DNA from: an uncultured Clostridia bacterium
Lineage (GTDB): Bacteria; Bacillota; Clostridia; Oscillospirales; Ruminococcaceae
DNA length: 20,745 nt
Direction of reading: 5' to 3'
NCBI GenBank assembly: GCA_947427325.1
Contig: CANEHP010000016.1
Location: 1 to 20,745 of the forward strand
The position numbers were made by a program, and so were the translations under genes. Positions 13,873 through 20,745 of this stretch are shown in pieces. Position 1 is the stretch's first letter. Every line of letters begins with the position of its first letter. Under the pieces are notes generated by a model. That model saw only the letters and a list, made by a program, of their open reading frames with translations. It was not told the origin of the DNA and searched no databases.

Positions 13873-15894
13873 ATGATGAAATCACTTTACTCCGGTGTGG
13901 CAGGTCTTAAGGTTCACAACCAGAGAATGGACGTTATCGGTAATAATATTTCCAATGTAAACACTACGGCATACAAGGCCAGCACGGTAACCTTTAAGGA
14001 TGTTTTCTATCAGAACAAGAGCGAAGCTACCACAGGCAATATTGTAAAGGGCGGCAGAAACGCCAATCAAATCGGTTACGGTGCAAATTTGGGCGCCATT
14101 GAGCAGGTAATGACGCAATCGGGTCTTACATACTCCGATATTCCCACAGACTGCGCTATACAGGGTGAAGGCTTTTTCCGTGTTATGGATAAGGTAGGCA
14201 ACATTTACTATACCAGAAACGGTTCTTTCCATATAGATAACTACGGCAACCTCTGCGATCCCAACGGAAACATTGTTTTGGGCGTAAGCGGAGATCCCAC
14301 GGGCGTTGAAGCTTCCAGCAACAGAATCAACCTTTATGTTCCTCCCGTAGAGGATAAGGCGGCAAGCGTAAGCAAGACCTTTAAGTTTGACGGAGACGCT
14401 TACAATTACACGATCTCCAACAGACTTATCGGACCTGAGGGCAATATTTCTCTCACAATTTTGGATCTTGACGACGGCGAAACTCCTTTTGCCGTTCAGA
14501 ACGGCTCAAGCCTTACCGTTCATATGAACCTGTCGGCAGATTATAAGAATGTAACAGAGTTCCAGCAGGCGCTTGACGACGCTATTGCCAAAGGAGACGT
14601 TGATTTGGGCAGAGGCTTTGGCTTGGACTTTGACTTTGAATCCCTTCCTTGGGATACAGTTCCCGTTAAAGCGGAATACACAGTTTCAATTGGAGCGGGA
14701 AAAGATTTGATTTTTGTAGCAGGCGAGGAAGGCGTTGTCGGAAACAACTTTACGGTTGCTCTTAATACTTCCGCTACCGCAACCGATGTTTCGGCAATAT
14801 GGAACGGCAATGCTTTGGAGGTTACCATTCCCGAAAACGCAGCGGTAACAACCGCTCAGATTGAAAATGCCATTGAAAATGCAGCAGGCGGCGACGCAGT
14901 TAAGAGAATGACCGTTATGGGCAGCAATATAGACGCTGCCGACGCAACGGCAGGTCTCAGTGTAACAGGCAATCGTACCGAAGAGGGTGTAGACGGCGTA
15001 CTTCAGCTGCCAAAGCATGCAAAGAACACATTAGAGCTTGGCAAACTCAAGGACGCCGACGGCACGGAAAAGGCTCATACAATTATAACCTTTGAGGCAG
15101 ATCAGGGCGGCGACAGACCGAACGGATACGAAATCAACGTAAAGATCAACAGCAAGATTACCGAACCCATTGCCAAGTGGAGCGAGGGAGTTCTTACCAT
15201 TTCCCTTCCCGAATTACCGGACGGCGCATCATTGGACGTTGATAAATTACAGAAGATATTGGACGACGCCGCAGGAAACAATCAAAGCAAGCGTATAAGA
15301 ATATCTGTTAAGAATATAAATCCGGCCTATACAGAAGCTGCTTACGACCCCGACGATCCGACTACCGCACCATATTTCGACGGTACTGCAATAACCTCAA
15401 CCGATACCTCTTTCATAGGTGATAAAATTTTCAGAACCGCACTTACAGGCGGCGTAAACGGTTTCTTCAAGGATTTTGCGGACGCAATGGATACGGTTAA
15501 GCTGGCAGACGGACGTTATGCCGCAGAGCAGACAACCAAGAACCTAAAGCAGATTTACATTGACGACGACGGCGTTATTTACGGTGTTCACGCAGTTCAC
15601 GGCACTATTGCAATGGGCCGAATTGATTTAGCCATATTCGAGAACCCCATGGGTCTTGATCAGGTGGGTACTTCCTATTGGCAGCCTTCCTTAAGCTCGG
15701 GCGATCCCGAAGTCAAGTCGCCTAACGACCTTGGTACAGGCTCTATCGTTTCAAATGCTTTGGAAATGTCCAATGCCGACTTGTCACAGGAAATCTCCGA
15801 TATGATTATTACACAGAGAGGATTCCAGGCTAACTCCCGTGTTATCACGGTTACCGATACAATGCTTGAAGAGCTTGTTAATCTGAAGAGATAA
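13873..15894 (+). CDS. flgE: Flagellar hook protein FlgE
   Basis: FlgE polymerises into the hook, the universal joint between motor and filament. The 673-residue product has the family N terminus (SLYSGVAGLKVHNQRMDVIG, then NNISNVNTTAYK) and C terminus (LSQEISDMIITQRGFQANSR, then TDTMLEELVNLK). The core DCAIQGEGFFRV and YTRNGSFHIDNYGNL blocks are intact. It is longer than typical 400-450-residue hooks because of a large insert from about 165 to 510, which contains repeated modules (see findings) expected to be surface-exposed. I start at ATG 13873 (a second ATG follows at 13876), with AGAAAGGA at 13855-13862; an in-frame ATG at 13813 would add 20 residues unlike any FlgE start. Confidence 0.94.
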   Translation: MMKSLYSGVAGLKVHNQRMDVIGNNISNVNTTAYKASTVTFKDVFYQNKSEATTGNIVKGGRNANQIGYGANLGAIEQVMTQSGLTYSDIPTDCAIQGEGFFRVMDKVGNIYYTRNGSFHIDNYGNLCDPNGNIVLGVSGDPTGVEASSNRINLYVPPVEDKAASVSKTFKFDGDAYNYTISNRLIGPEGNISLTILDLDDGETPFAVQNGSSLTVHMNLSADYKNVTEFQQALDDAIAKGDVDLGRGFGLDFDFESLPWDTVPVKAEYTVSIGAGKDLIFVAGEEGVVGNNFTVALNTSATATDVSAIWNGNALEVTIPENAAVTTAQIENAIENAAGGDAVKRMTVMGSNIDAADATAGLSVTGNRTEEGVDGVLQLPKHAKNTLELGKLKDADGTEKAHTIITFEADQGGDRPNGYEINVKINSKITEPIAKWSEGVLTISLPELPDGASLDVDKLQKILDDAAGNNQSKRIRISVKNINPAYTEAAYDPDDPTTAPYFDGTAITSTDTSFIGDKIFRTALTGGVNGFFKDFADAMDTVKLADGRYAAEQTTKNLKQIYIDDDGVIYGVHAVHGTIAMGRIDLAIFENPMGLDQVGTSYWQPSLSSGDPEVKSPNDLGTGSIVSNALEMSNADLSQEISDMIITQRGFQANSRVITVTDTMLEELVNLKR

Positions 15895-15993
15895 TCCGGG
15901 TAAACGGAAATAGAGCTAAAAGATTTGTTCGGGGCTTGTTTACGGCTTGTTCACATTATATAGCTTTATGAAATTATACTGATTTTTTCGGTA

Positions 15994-16042
15994 TTTGGCG
16001 CACCCTCTCCCGCAGTGGTGCGGGAGAGCGGAGGATGCCAAA
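15994..16042. repeat. Strong G+C-rich palindrome between flgE and flbD
   Basis: CTCTCCCGCA (16005-16014) and TGCGGGAGAG (16019-16028) form a perfect 10-bp stem with loop GTGG. An outer arm TTTGGC (15994-15999) pairs with GCCAAA (16037-16042). A T-rich run precedes rather than follows it, so it is not a clear terminator for flgE. The rest of the 320-base gap (15895-16214) holds a loose GGCTTGTT(T/C)AC pair near 15934-15954, the 12-bp array at 16103-16174 and the flbD initiation region. Confidence 0.7.
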
Positions 16043-16102
16043 AAGGTGAAGTACAAAAAGTTAATTGCAAGAGAAGTTATACAAAGAGTAATAAACATGA
16101 AT

Positions 16103-16174
16103 GAGAATTTGAACGAGAATTTAAACGAGAATTTAAACGAGAATTAAAACGAGAATTTAAACGAGAACTTGAAC
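16103..16174 (+). repeat. 12-bp tandem repeat GAGAATTTAAAC, six units
   Basis: Six units of GAGAATTTAAAC (with small variations) run from 16103 to 16174, and a decayed seventh follows. Read from ATG 16097 they encode a repeated Asn-Glu-Asn-Leu pattern, 16 codons long, stopped by TAA at 16145-16147. That stop comes from a single base change in unit 4; without it the frame would run to TGA 16205. No good ribosome binding site precedes ATG 16097, so I do not call a gene. Confidence 0.8.
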
Positions 16175-16183
16175 GAGAAAATT

Positions 16184-16217
16184 AAGGAGCAATGCTTTTT
16201 GCATTGATTGATTTATG
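16184..16217 (+). promoter_or_regulatory. Split ribosome binding site of flbD bridged by a hairpin
   Basis: AAGGAG (16184-16189) is 25 bases from the flbD ATG (16215), too far for normal initiation. Exactly between them, CAATGC (16190-16195) and GCATTG (16201-16206) form a perfect 6-bp stem with a TTTTT loop. Folding it out leaves 8 bases between AAGGAG and ATG, the ideal distance. A minor alternative is a leader frame from ATG 16192 (MLFALIDL) whose TGA overlaps the flbD ATG, but its spacing to AAGGAG is only 2 bases. Confidence 0.5.
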
Positions 16218-16433
16218 ATTTATCTGACAAAATTAGGCGGAAAGAAGTTTATGCTTAATGAGGATAATATAGAAACGGTTACTCAAAGTCCCGATACCAT
16301 TGTGGTTTTAAACAACGGTCACAGCTATATTGTTCAGGAATCCATGGACGAAATAATGGAAAGCATTATCGCCTTTAACCGCAGCAGCAGAAGAAGCTTG
16401 AACAGAAGAAACGGCGATTATAATTCTGAATAA
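16215..16433 (+). CDS. flbD: Flagellar protein FlbD (SwrD-like)
   Basis: This 72-residue protein belongs to the FlbD/SwrD family encoded next to flgE in Gram-positive flagellar operons; in Bacillus the homologue raises flagellar motor power. The whole family domain is present: MIYLTKLGGKKFMLNEDNIE, then TIVVLNNGHSYIVQESMDEI and a short basic tail (SSRRSLNRR). The start at ATG 16215 is the only one possible, because an in-frame TGA lies 6 bases upstream, which makes the distant ribosome binding site and its hairpin notable. motA follows 69 bases later, consistent with a stator-related job. Confidence 0.92.
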   Translation: MIYLTKLGGKKFMLNEDNIETVTQSPDTIVVLNNGHSYIVQESMDEIMESIIAFNRSSRRSLNRRNGDYNSE

Positions 16434-16502
16434 TCCGCAAAAACTTGCGTAAACATACAGGCAGTAAACTACGCTGCCAAAAAAGTAAACGGAGGGCTTA
16501 TT

Positions 16503-17282
16503 TTGAATATTACAATTATAATAGGCTGGGTTTTGGCTTTTGGCTTAACAGTCTTTGGAATTATGAACGGTGGAGATTTCAGCAACTTTATAGACCCTGC
16601 CAGTATTGCAATTACCGTGGGCGGTACTTTCGGCGGACTTATCGCCAGCTTCCCGCTTTCTACATTAAAAGCTATCCCCAAGTTGTTTAAAATCGCATTT
16701 ATTCCTCCCAAATACGATCCTCAGAAATACATAGACGAAATTTGCGAATATGCGAGAATTGCAAGAAGCCAGGGTATTCTTACCCTTGAGGACAGCGCTA
16801 ACAAGGCAAAAGATCCTTTTATGAAAAAAAGCCTGCTTTTGTTGGTTGACGCCAACGACACGGAAAAAATCCGTGAAATGTTAGAGGAAGCAATAAGCTT
16901 TACCGACGACCGTCATGCGGCAAACAGAGCGTTTTTTGAAAAGGGCGTTGCGCTTGCGCCTGCCTTCGGTATGTTGGGTACGCTGGTTGGACTTGTAAAT
17001 ATGCTGGCGAAAATGGCGGAAAATCCCGACGACTTGGGTTCTGCCATGGCGACGGCGTTAATTACCACCTTCTACGGCTCGCTTTTGGCGAATGTTATTT
17101 TTGCGCCTCTTGACAGCGCTTTAAAAACAGCCAACGACAATGAGATACTTTGTATGCAGATCATTTGCCAAGGCTCAATGGCGATAGCTTCGGGCTTTAA
17201 CCCCGCCCTGATAAGAGAAAAGCTTGAGTTTATGATTGCCGACAAGGATATTAAAGGCAAGGAAGCGCCTTCGGAGGGCTAA
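16503..17282 (+). CDS. motA: Flagellar motor stator protein MotA
   Basis: MotA forms, with MotB, the proton- or sodium-driven stator. The 259-residue product has four membrane segments: about 3-20, 32-50, 148-168 and 181-203. The conserved prolines are present, one in GVALAPAFGMLG (segment 3, P153) and one after segment 4 (ANVIFAPL). The large cytoplasmic loop (about 55-145) contains the charged stretch that faces FliG. The start is TTG at 16503, with GGAGGG (16491-16496) six bases ahead. motB follows after 117 bases. The ion used cannot be settled from sequence by eye. Confidence 0.95.
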   Translation: MNITIIIGWVLAFGLTVFGIMNGGDFSNFIDPASIAITVGGTFGGLIASFPLSTLKAIPKLFKIAFIPPKYDPQKYIDEICEYARIARSQGILTLEDSANKAKDPFMKKSLLLLVDANDTEKIREMLEEAISFTDDRHAANRAFFEKGVALAPAFGMLGTLVGLVNMLAKMAENPDDLGSAMATALITTFYGSLLANVIFAPLDSALKTANDNEILCMQIICQGSMAIASGFNPALIREKLEFMIADKDIKGKEAPSEG

Positions 17283-17399
17283 GCCATCCATACCGCCGAG
17301 TCAGCAAGATTTTTTGACAAGCAATATATAATAATGTAGTTTTTTCCATTTGCAAATTATTCAGAAATATGTTATACTTAAAGGAAGGAGGCAAACATT

Positions 17400-18443
17400 A
17401 TGGCTAAGAAAAAGGAACGCAGCAAAATAGATCCCAATGCCTGGATGAATACATACTCGGACATGGTTACGCTGCTGATGTGCTTTTTCGTAATGCTTTA
17501 TGCGGCTTCCACACCCGACGAGGTAAAATGGCAGTATATTTTTCAGAATTTTACTTCCTCGGGTAAATACATAAATCCCTTTGTATGGGACAAAGATCCC
17601 AACAGAACCGACAACCCCGATGATAATAACGGTAACAGCTTGGAAAAACCCGGCGACGCCGAAGACCCCGATCAGAATATCACAAACAGCGATACGCCCT
17701 CCAACTTTAACGATTTGGCGGGCTGGGCGTCCGCAACGGTGGATTCGAGCGAGTTTGCAGATGAAATATCCGTTGAAGTAAGCTCCAGCGGTTCAATTAC
17801 CATAAGATTTAAGGACGGAGTTTTATTTAAACCCAACAGCGCCGAGCTTACCGCTCAGGGAAGAAAAGCTATCGGTATGTTTTTGCCCGGAATCAAGGCG
17901 GTAAGGGATTATATTGCTCAAATGGTTGTTGCGGGTCATACCGCAAAGGCTTTGAGCCAGGTAAACGACTGGGATTTGTCCGCAGCTCGAGCCTCTTCGG
18001 TTATACAATACATAGAATGGCAGAGAACGGTTGAACAAAAGGTTATCAAGCTTGAGGCCTTCGGTCCCAACAAGCCTCTTGCCGACAATGACACGGAGGA
18101 GGGCAGAAGCCAGAACCGCCGCGTCGAGATTACTCTTACAAGAAACAACAACAATACAATAAGCAACGCTACAATGCAGGATATCTTGAAATACGATCAC
18201 GGCGTTATCCTGTCAGGTCCGGGCAATAACGGCACCGACGTGAAGGATCAAATCTCCCAGATCATAGACGATATCGAGCATAAGTACAACACCGTTGTAG
18301 ACGACGACGGAAACGTTCTCGGCAATGAAAGCGGTCCTACAATTTCGAGTGAAATTACGGGTATTCCCGATGATCTGATTCATGATGTTGACGAAAACGG
18401 AAATATTATAACCGACAATTCGGGTTCGGAGGGGAACTCGTAG
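17400..18443 (+). CDS. motB: Flagellar motor stator protein MotB
   Basis: MotB anchors the stator to peptidoglycan and carries the ion-binding aspartate. The 347-residue product has one membrane helix at about 20-37 with the key Asp at position 21 (NTYSDMVTLLMCFFVMLYA). A low-complexity Asp/Asn/Pro linker follows (60-105), then an OmpA/MotB peptidoglycan-binding domain (about 125-248) with GVLFKPNSAEL, VVAGHTAK and RSQNRRVEI. The last 100 residues are a polar, acidic extension (DDDGNVLGNESG, then DVDENGNIITDNSG) not needed for the core fold and longer than usual. AAGGAGG (17385-17391) precedes ATG 17400. In related clusters fliL follows; here the next gene is fliM. Confidence 0.95.
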   Translation: MAKKKERSKIDPNAWMNTYSDMVTLLMCFFVMLYAASTPDEVKWQYIFQNFTSSGKYINPFVWDKDPNRTDNPDDNNGNSLEKPGDAEDPDQNITNSDTPSNFNDLAGWASATVDSSEFADEISVEVSSSGSITIRFKDGVLFKPNSAELTAQGRKAIGMFLPGIKAVRDYIAQMVVAGHTAKALSQVNDWDLSAARASSVIQYIEWQRTVEQKVIKLEAFGPNKPLADNDTEEGRSQNRRVEITLTRNNNNTISNATMQDILKYDHGVILSGPGNNGTDVKDQISQIIDDIEHKYNTVVDDDGNVLGNESGPTISSEITGIPDDLIHDVDENGNIITDNSGSEGNS

Positions 18444-18561
18444 TCTGCCGCAAAAAATCAGGCGGAAAAAGTTTTTCGGCGTTTAAAAAAAGGCAGCAGA
18501 TAAAAGCGCAAGGGTTAAGGATAACTTTTGTTTTATAAAGATTACCGAGGATTAAGACAAA

Positions 18562-18612
18562 CTAAGGCCACACACAAAGACGATAGGCGGTCATTGTGCG
18601 GTGCTGCCCCAA
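18562..18612 (+). repeat. MITE-like family 1, copy D (short, internally deleted)
   Basis: A 51-bp stretch begins CTAAGGC then CACACAAAGACG, like the left end of copy C, and ends TTGTGCGGTGCTGCC, like the right end of copy B. It therefore looks like both ends of the element joined with most of the interior lost. It lies in the motB-fliM gap just before the fliM ribosome binding site. Confidence 0.6.
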
Positions 18613-18650
18613 ATTAAAGATAAAAACGAACACGAAAGGAGCGATATGAT

Positions 18651-19655
18651 TTGGCGGATACGCTCACACAGGAACAAATAGACGCCTTACTTAATCAAGC
18701 TCTTTCGGGAGAAGTTATTCAAACTGCCAGTGATGATACGAAGGATCAAGTTAAGGAATATGACTTTCGTTCTCCCAAAAAGTTTACCAAGGAAAAAATA
18801 CGCAGTCTCGAAACCATATTTGAAGGATATGCCAGACTGCTGTCATCTTACCTTACGGGTCTGCTTAGGCTGTACTGTAAGGTGAGCTTGATTTCCATCG
18901 AGGAACAGAGGTACTTTGAGTATAACAACGCACTTCCGGATTATGTAATTATGGGATTGGTTGATCTTGGCATCAATTCACAGAATGTAGAGGAATTTAC
19001 CACCATAATCCAGCTTTCCAACTCCCTTACCTTTACCATGATAGACAGATTGTTGGGCGGAAGAGGCGTAGCGGCAGAGTTAGACAGAGATTTTACCGAG
19101 CTTGAAACAAGCGTGATGAAAAAAGTGGCGCAGGATATGGCGAATATGATGGAAGAGCCTTGGAGCAACTACTTGGCGCTTCACCCATCTCTTGTGGGTC
19201 TTGAAACCAACTCAAGAGTTATTTCCACTGTAGGCTATGACGATACGATGATAATTATCGCCTTGGAGGTTACGGTAAACGACGAAAACAAGTCTATCCT
19301 TTCAATTTGTATGCCGGCGATAAATCTTGATGAAATAATGATGAATTATGTCACCAAGAACCAAAAGACGGTAAGAAAGAACTATGATCCCAAGAGGGAA
19401 AACGAACGGCGAGAATCAATAATGTCCGCACTGAATCAGTCGTCGCTGACGATTACGGCAGTTTTAAGCGAAACCCAACTTCAAATGTCCGATGTCCTGC
19501 ATTTACAGGTAAATGACATTATCCCATTAGATAAAAATATAAGCAGTAATGTTGTGCTGCGAATAGGCGATAAGGACTGGTTTGACGGAAAGCCGGGAAT
19601 TTATAACAATAAAAAAGCTGTTAAAATCGAAAATGTTTACAGAATTGAGGTTTAG
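18651..19655 (+). CDS. fliM: Flagellar motor switch protein FliM
   Basis: FliM is the C-ring switch component that binds phosphorylated CheY and contacts FliG and FliN/FliY. The 334-residue product starts with the CheY-binding peptide LTQEQIDALLNQAL, followed by a linker and the CheC-like middle domain carrying the FliG-contact loop GGRG (136-139, in IDRLLGGRGVAAELDRDF). The C-terminal SpoA/FliN-like domain (about 255-334) is complete, ending in IENVYRIEV. The start is TTG at 18651, with GAAAGGAG (18634-18641) nine bases ahead. An ATG at 18646 is out of frame (11 codons). fliY begins 3 bases after its stop, so the two are probably translationally coupled. Confidence 0.97.
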   Translation: MADTLTQEQIDALLNQALSGEVIQTASDDTKDQVKEYDFRSPKKFTKEKIRSLETIFEGYARLLSSYLTGLLRLYCKVSLISIEEQRYFEYNNALPDYVIMGLVDLGINSQNVEEFTTIIQLSNSLTFTMIDRLLGGRGVAAELDRDFTELETSVMKKVAQDMANMMEEPWSNYLALHPSLVGLETNSRVISTVGYDDTMIIIALEVTVNDENKSILSICMPAINLDEIMMNYVTKNQKTVRKNYDPKRENERRESIMSALNQSSLTITAVLSETQLQMSDVLHLQVNDIIPLDKNISSNVVLRIGDKDWFDGKPGIYNNKKAVKIENVYRIEV

Positions 19656-19658
19656 TTG

Positions 19659-20745
19659 ATGGAAAATATTGAATTCTCAGATATCCAAAAGGACGCCATT
19701 GGCGAAATACTGAATATAAGCATGGGCAGCGCCGCAACGGCGGTTTCCGAGCTTTTAAGCGCAAAGGTTTGGATCACTACTCCGAGAGTAGAGGTAAAAA
19801 CCGCCCAGGAGATGAATTATCAAAGATTAGAACCGGCAGTATGCGTTAAAATTCAGTATATAAAGGGTTTAAGCGGCACCAATATGATGGTGTGGAAGCA
19901 GGACGACGTTCAGCTTATCCTGAACCAGCTGATGGGTCAGCCGTTGGTGGTATCTCCCGATTTTGAGTTTGACGAGCTTAACATAAGCGCGGTTTCCGAG
20001 GTTATGAATCAGATGATGGGCGCAAGCGCCACCGCTCTTTCAAACTTCCTCGGTTTTACGGTGGATATCTCGACTCCAAAGCCCGTTATAATGGACGAGG
20101 TGATGACAAATATTGACGTCTCCGAATTTGAACCCGATGATACGGTTGTATCCGTAACCTTTGACCTTACCATAGACGGAGTTATTAAATCGGAATTTGC
20201 GTCGGTTATGAGTGCCGATCTGGCAAAAACCATTGCGGATAAAATGTTGGGCACGGGACTTGAAGAAGAGCAGCCTGAGCAAGAGACAGCTCCCGCACCC
20301 GCACCCGCTCCTGCGGCTTCAACGCCCGCTCCCGCTCCCATACCCGCTCCCGCTCCTGCGGCTTCAACGCCCGCTTCCGCTCCCATGCCGGCAGCGGAGG
20401 GAATGCAGATGCCGGCACAGCAAGGCGGGGAACAGGGTTATCCCTATCCTTATCCGCCGCAGCCCTACCCATATCCATATCCCGCACCACAGCCGAGCTA
20501 CGGTTATGCGGCGCCTGCGCCGGTTAATATACAAAATGCTCAATTCCAGAACTTCGGAGAACCACCGGTACAGCTTACAGGCGAGCAGAGGGATAACCTT
20601 AATCTCCTTATGGATGTGCCCTTGCAGATTTCCGTTGAAATAGGCAGCGCAAGACGCAAGGTAAAGGATATTTTGGAATTTGCACAAGGCTCTATTATTG
20701 AGCTTGAGCGTCAGGCAGGCGCACCTGTGGATATTGTGGTTAACG
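19659..20745 (+). CDS. fliY: Flagellar switch protein FliY (3' end beyond window)
   Basis: FliY combines a CheC-type CheY-P phosphatase with a FliN-like C-ring domain. Both phosphatase sites fit the pattern D/S-x3-E-x2-N-x22-P: DAIGEILN with the proline in TTPRV, and SAVSEVMN with the proline in STPKP. From about residue 207 to 305 there is a Pro/Ala-rich then Pro/Tyr-rich linker, including a 15-residue repeat. The FliN domain begins LMDVPLQISVEIGSARRKVK and runs into GAPVDIVVN, where the window ends, so about 40 residues are missing. ATG 19659 lies 3 bases after the fliM stop. No strong ribosome binding site is visible beyond GAGG in the fliM end (19647-19650). Confidence 0.95.
   Translation, partial: MENIEFSDIQKDAIGEILNISMGSAATAVSELLSAKVWITTPRVEVKTAQEMNYQRLEPAVCVKIQYIKGLSGTNMMVWKQDDVQLILNQLMGQPLVVSPDFEFDELNISAVSEVMNQMMGASATALSNFLGFTVDISTPKPVIMDEVMTNIDVSEFEPDDTVVSVTFDLTIDGVIKSEFASVMSADLAKTIADKMLGTGLEEEQPEQETAPAPAPAPAASTPAPAPIPAPAPAASTPASAPMPAAEGMQMPAQQGGEQGYPYPYPPQPYPYPYPAPQPSYGYAAPAPVNIQNAQFQNFGEPPVQLTGEQRDNLNLLMDVPLQISVEIGSARRKVKDILEFAQGSIIELERQAGAPVDIVVN
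20304..20386 (+). repeat. 45-bp direct repeat in the fliY linker
   Basis: A 38-base block starting CCCGCTCCTGCGGCTTCAAC occurs at 20304-20341 and again, with one change, at 20349-20386, giving a 45-base period. In frame it encodes Ala-Pro-rich units around PAASTPA, so copy-number change would lengthen or shorten the linker by 15 residues without a frameshift. Confidence 0.8.

Noticed and set aside
17314..17332. TTGACA and TATAAT after motA
   Set aside because: Both hexamers are perfect but only 7 bases apart, too close to work as one promoter.
17350..17378. Promoter before motB (TTGCAA, 17 bases, TATACT)
   Set aside because: The hexamers are acceptable, but transcription would start inside the motB ribosome binding site (17385-17391), and the -35 matches only four of six positions.

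Overview
The window is one co-directional flagellar gene cluster, all on the + strand, from a bacterium of moderate G+C content. Strong Shine-Dalgarno (SD) sites, several TTG starts, a CheC-like FliY, FlbD, the small TIGR02530-type flagellar operon protein and a MotAB pair inside the cluster together point to a motile member of the Clostridia. Oscillospirales or Ruminococcaceae-like is my guess from gene order and style. The sequence alone does not settle the genus.

Layout: flgC, fliE, fliF, fliG, fliH, fliI, a suppressor-of-fused (SUFU) domain gene, fliJ, fliK, flgD, the TIGR02530-type gene, flgE, flbD, motA, motB, fliM and fliY (cut by the window end). The products build the basal body rod (FlgC, FliE), MS ring (FliF), switch/C-ring (FliG, FliM, FliY), the export ATPase complex (FliH, FliI, FliJ), the hook and its length and cap factors (FlgE, FliK, FlgD), and the stator (MotA, MotB), with FlbD as a small accessory factor. 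A sigma-A-like promoter lies in the fliJ-fliK gap (9604-9632), so the cluster probably has at least two transcription units. fliL, usual just before fliM in related clusters, is absent there.

The unusual part is the space between genes. Flagellar operons of this type are normally tight, but here many gaps are 200-600 bp and packed with repeats: a short inverted-repeat (MITE-like) family with four recognisable copies (1-73, 4584-4764, 8700-8825, 18562-18612); a second dispersed family with two opposed copies after fliF and fliG (3156-3277, 4372-4533); tandem arrays and nested palindromes after fliI (7651-7966); a 141-bp element with 16-bp terminal inverted repeats after fliJ (9433-9573); and a 12-bp array before flbD (16103-16174).

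The best leads are the SUFU gene, which splits the normally adjacent fliI-fliJ pair and is bordered by repeats on both sides; the hairpin that would bridge an overlong SD-to-start spacing at flbD; the MITE-like family whose end supplies the SUFU stop codon; and repeated modules inside FlgE and FlgD. I see no defence system, CRISPR array, tRNA, rRNA or intact transposase. Apart from the SUFU gene, the coding content is an ordinary flagellar cluster.
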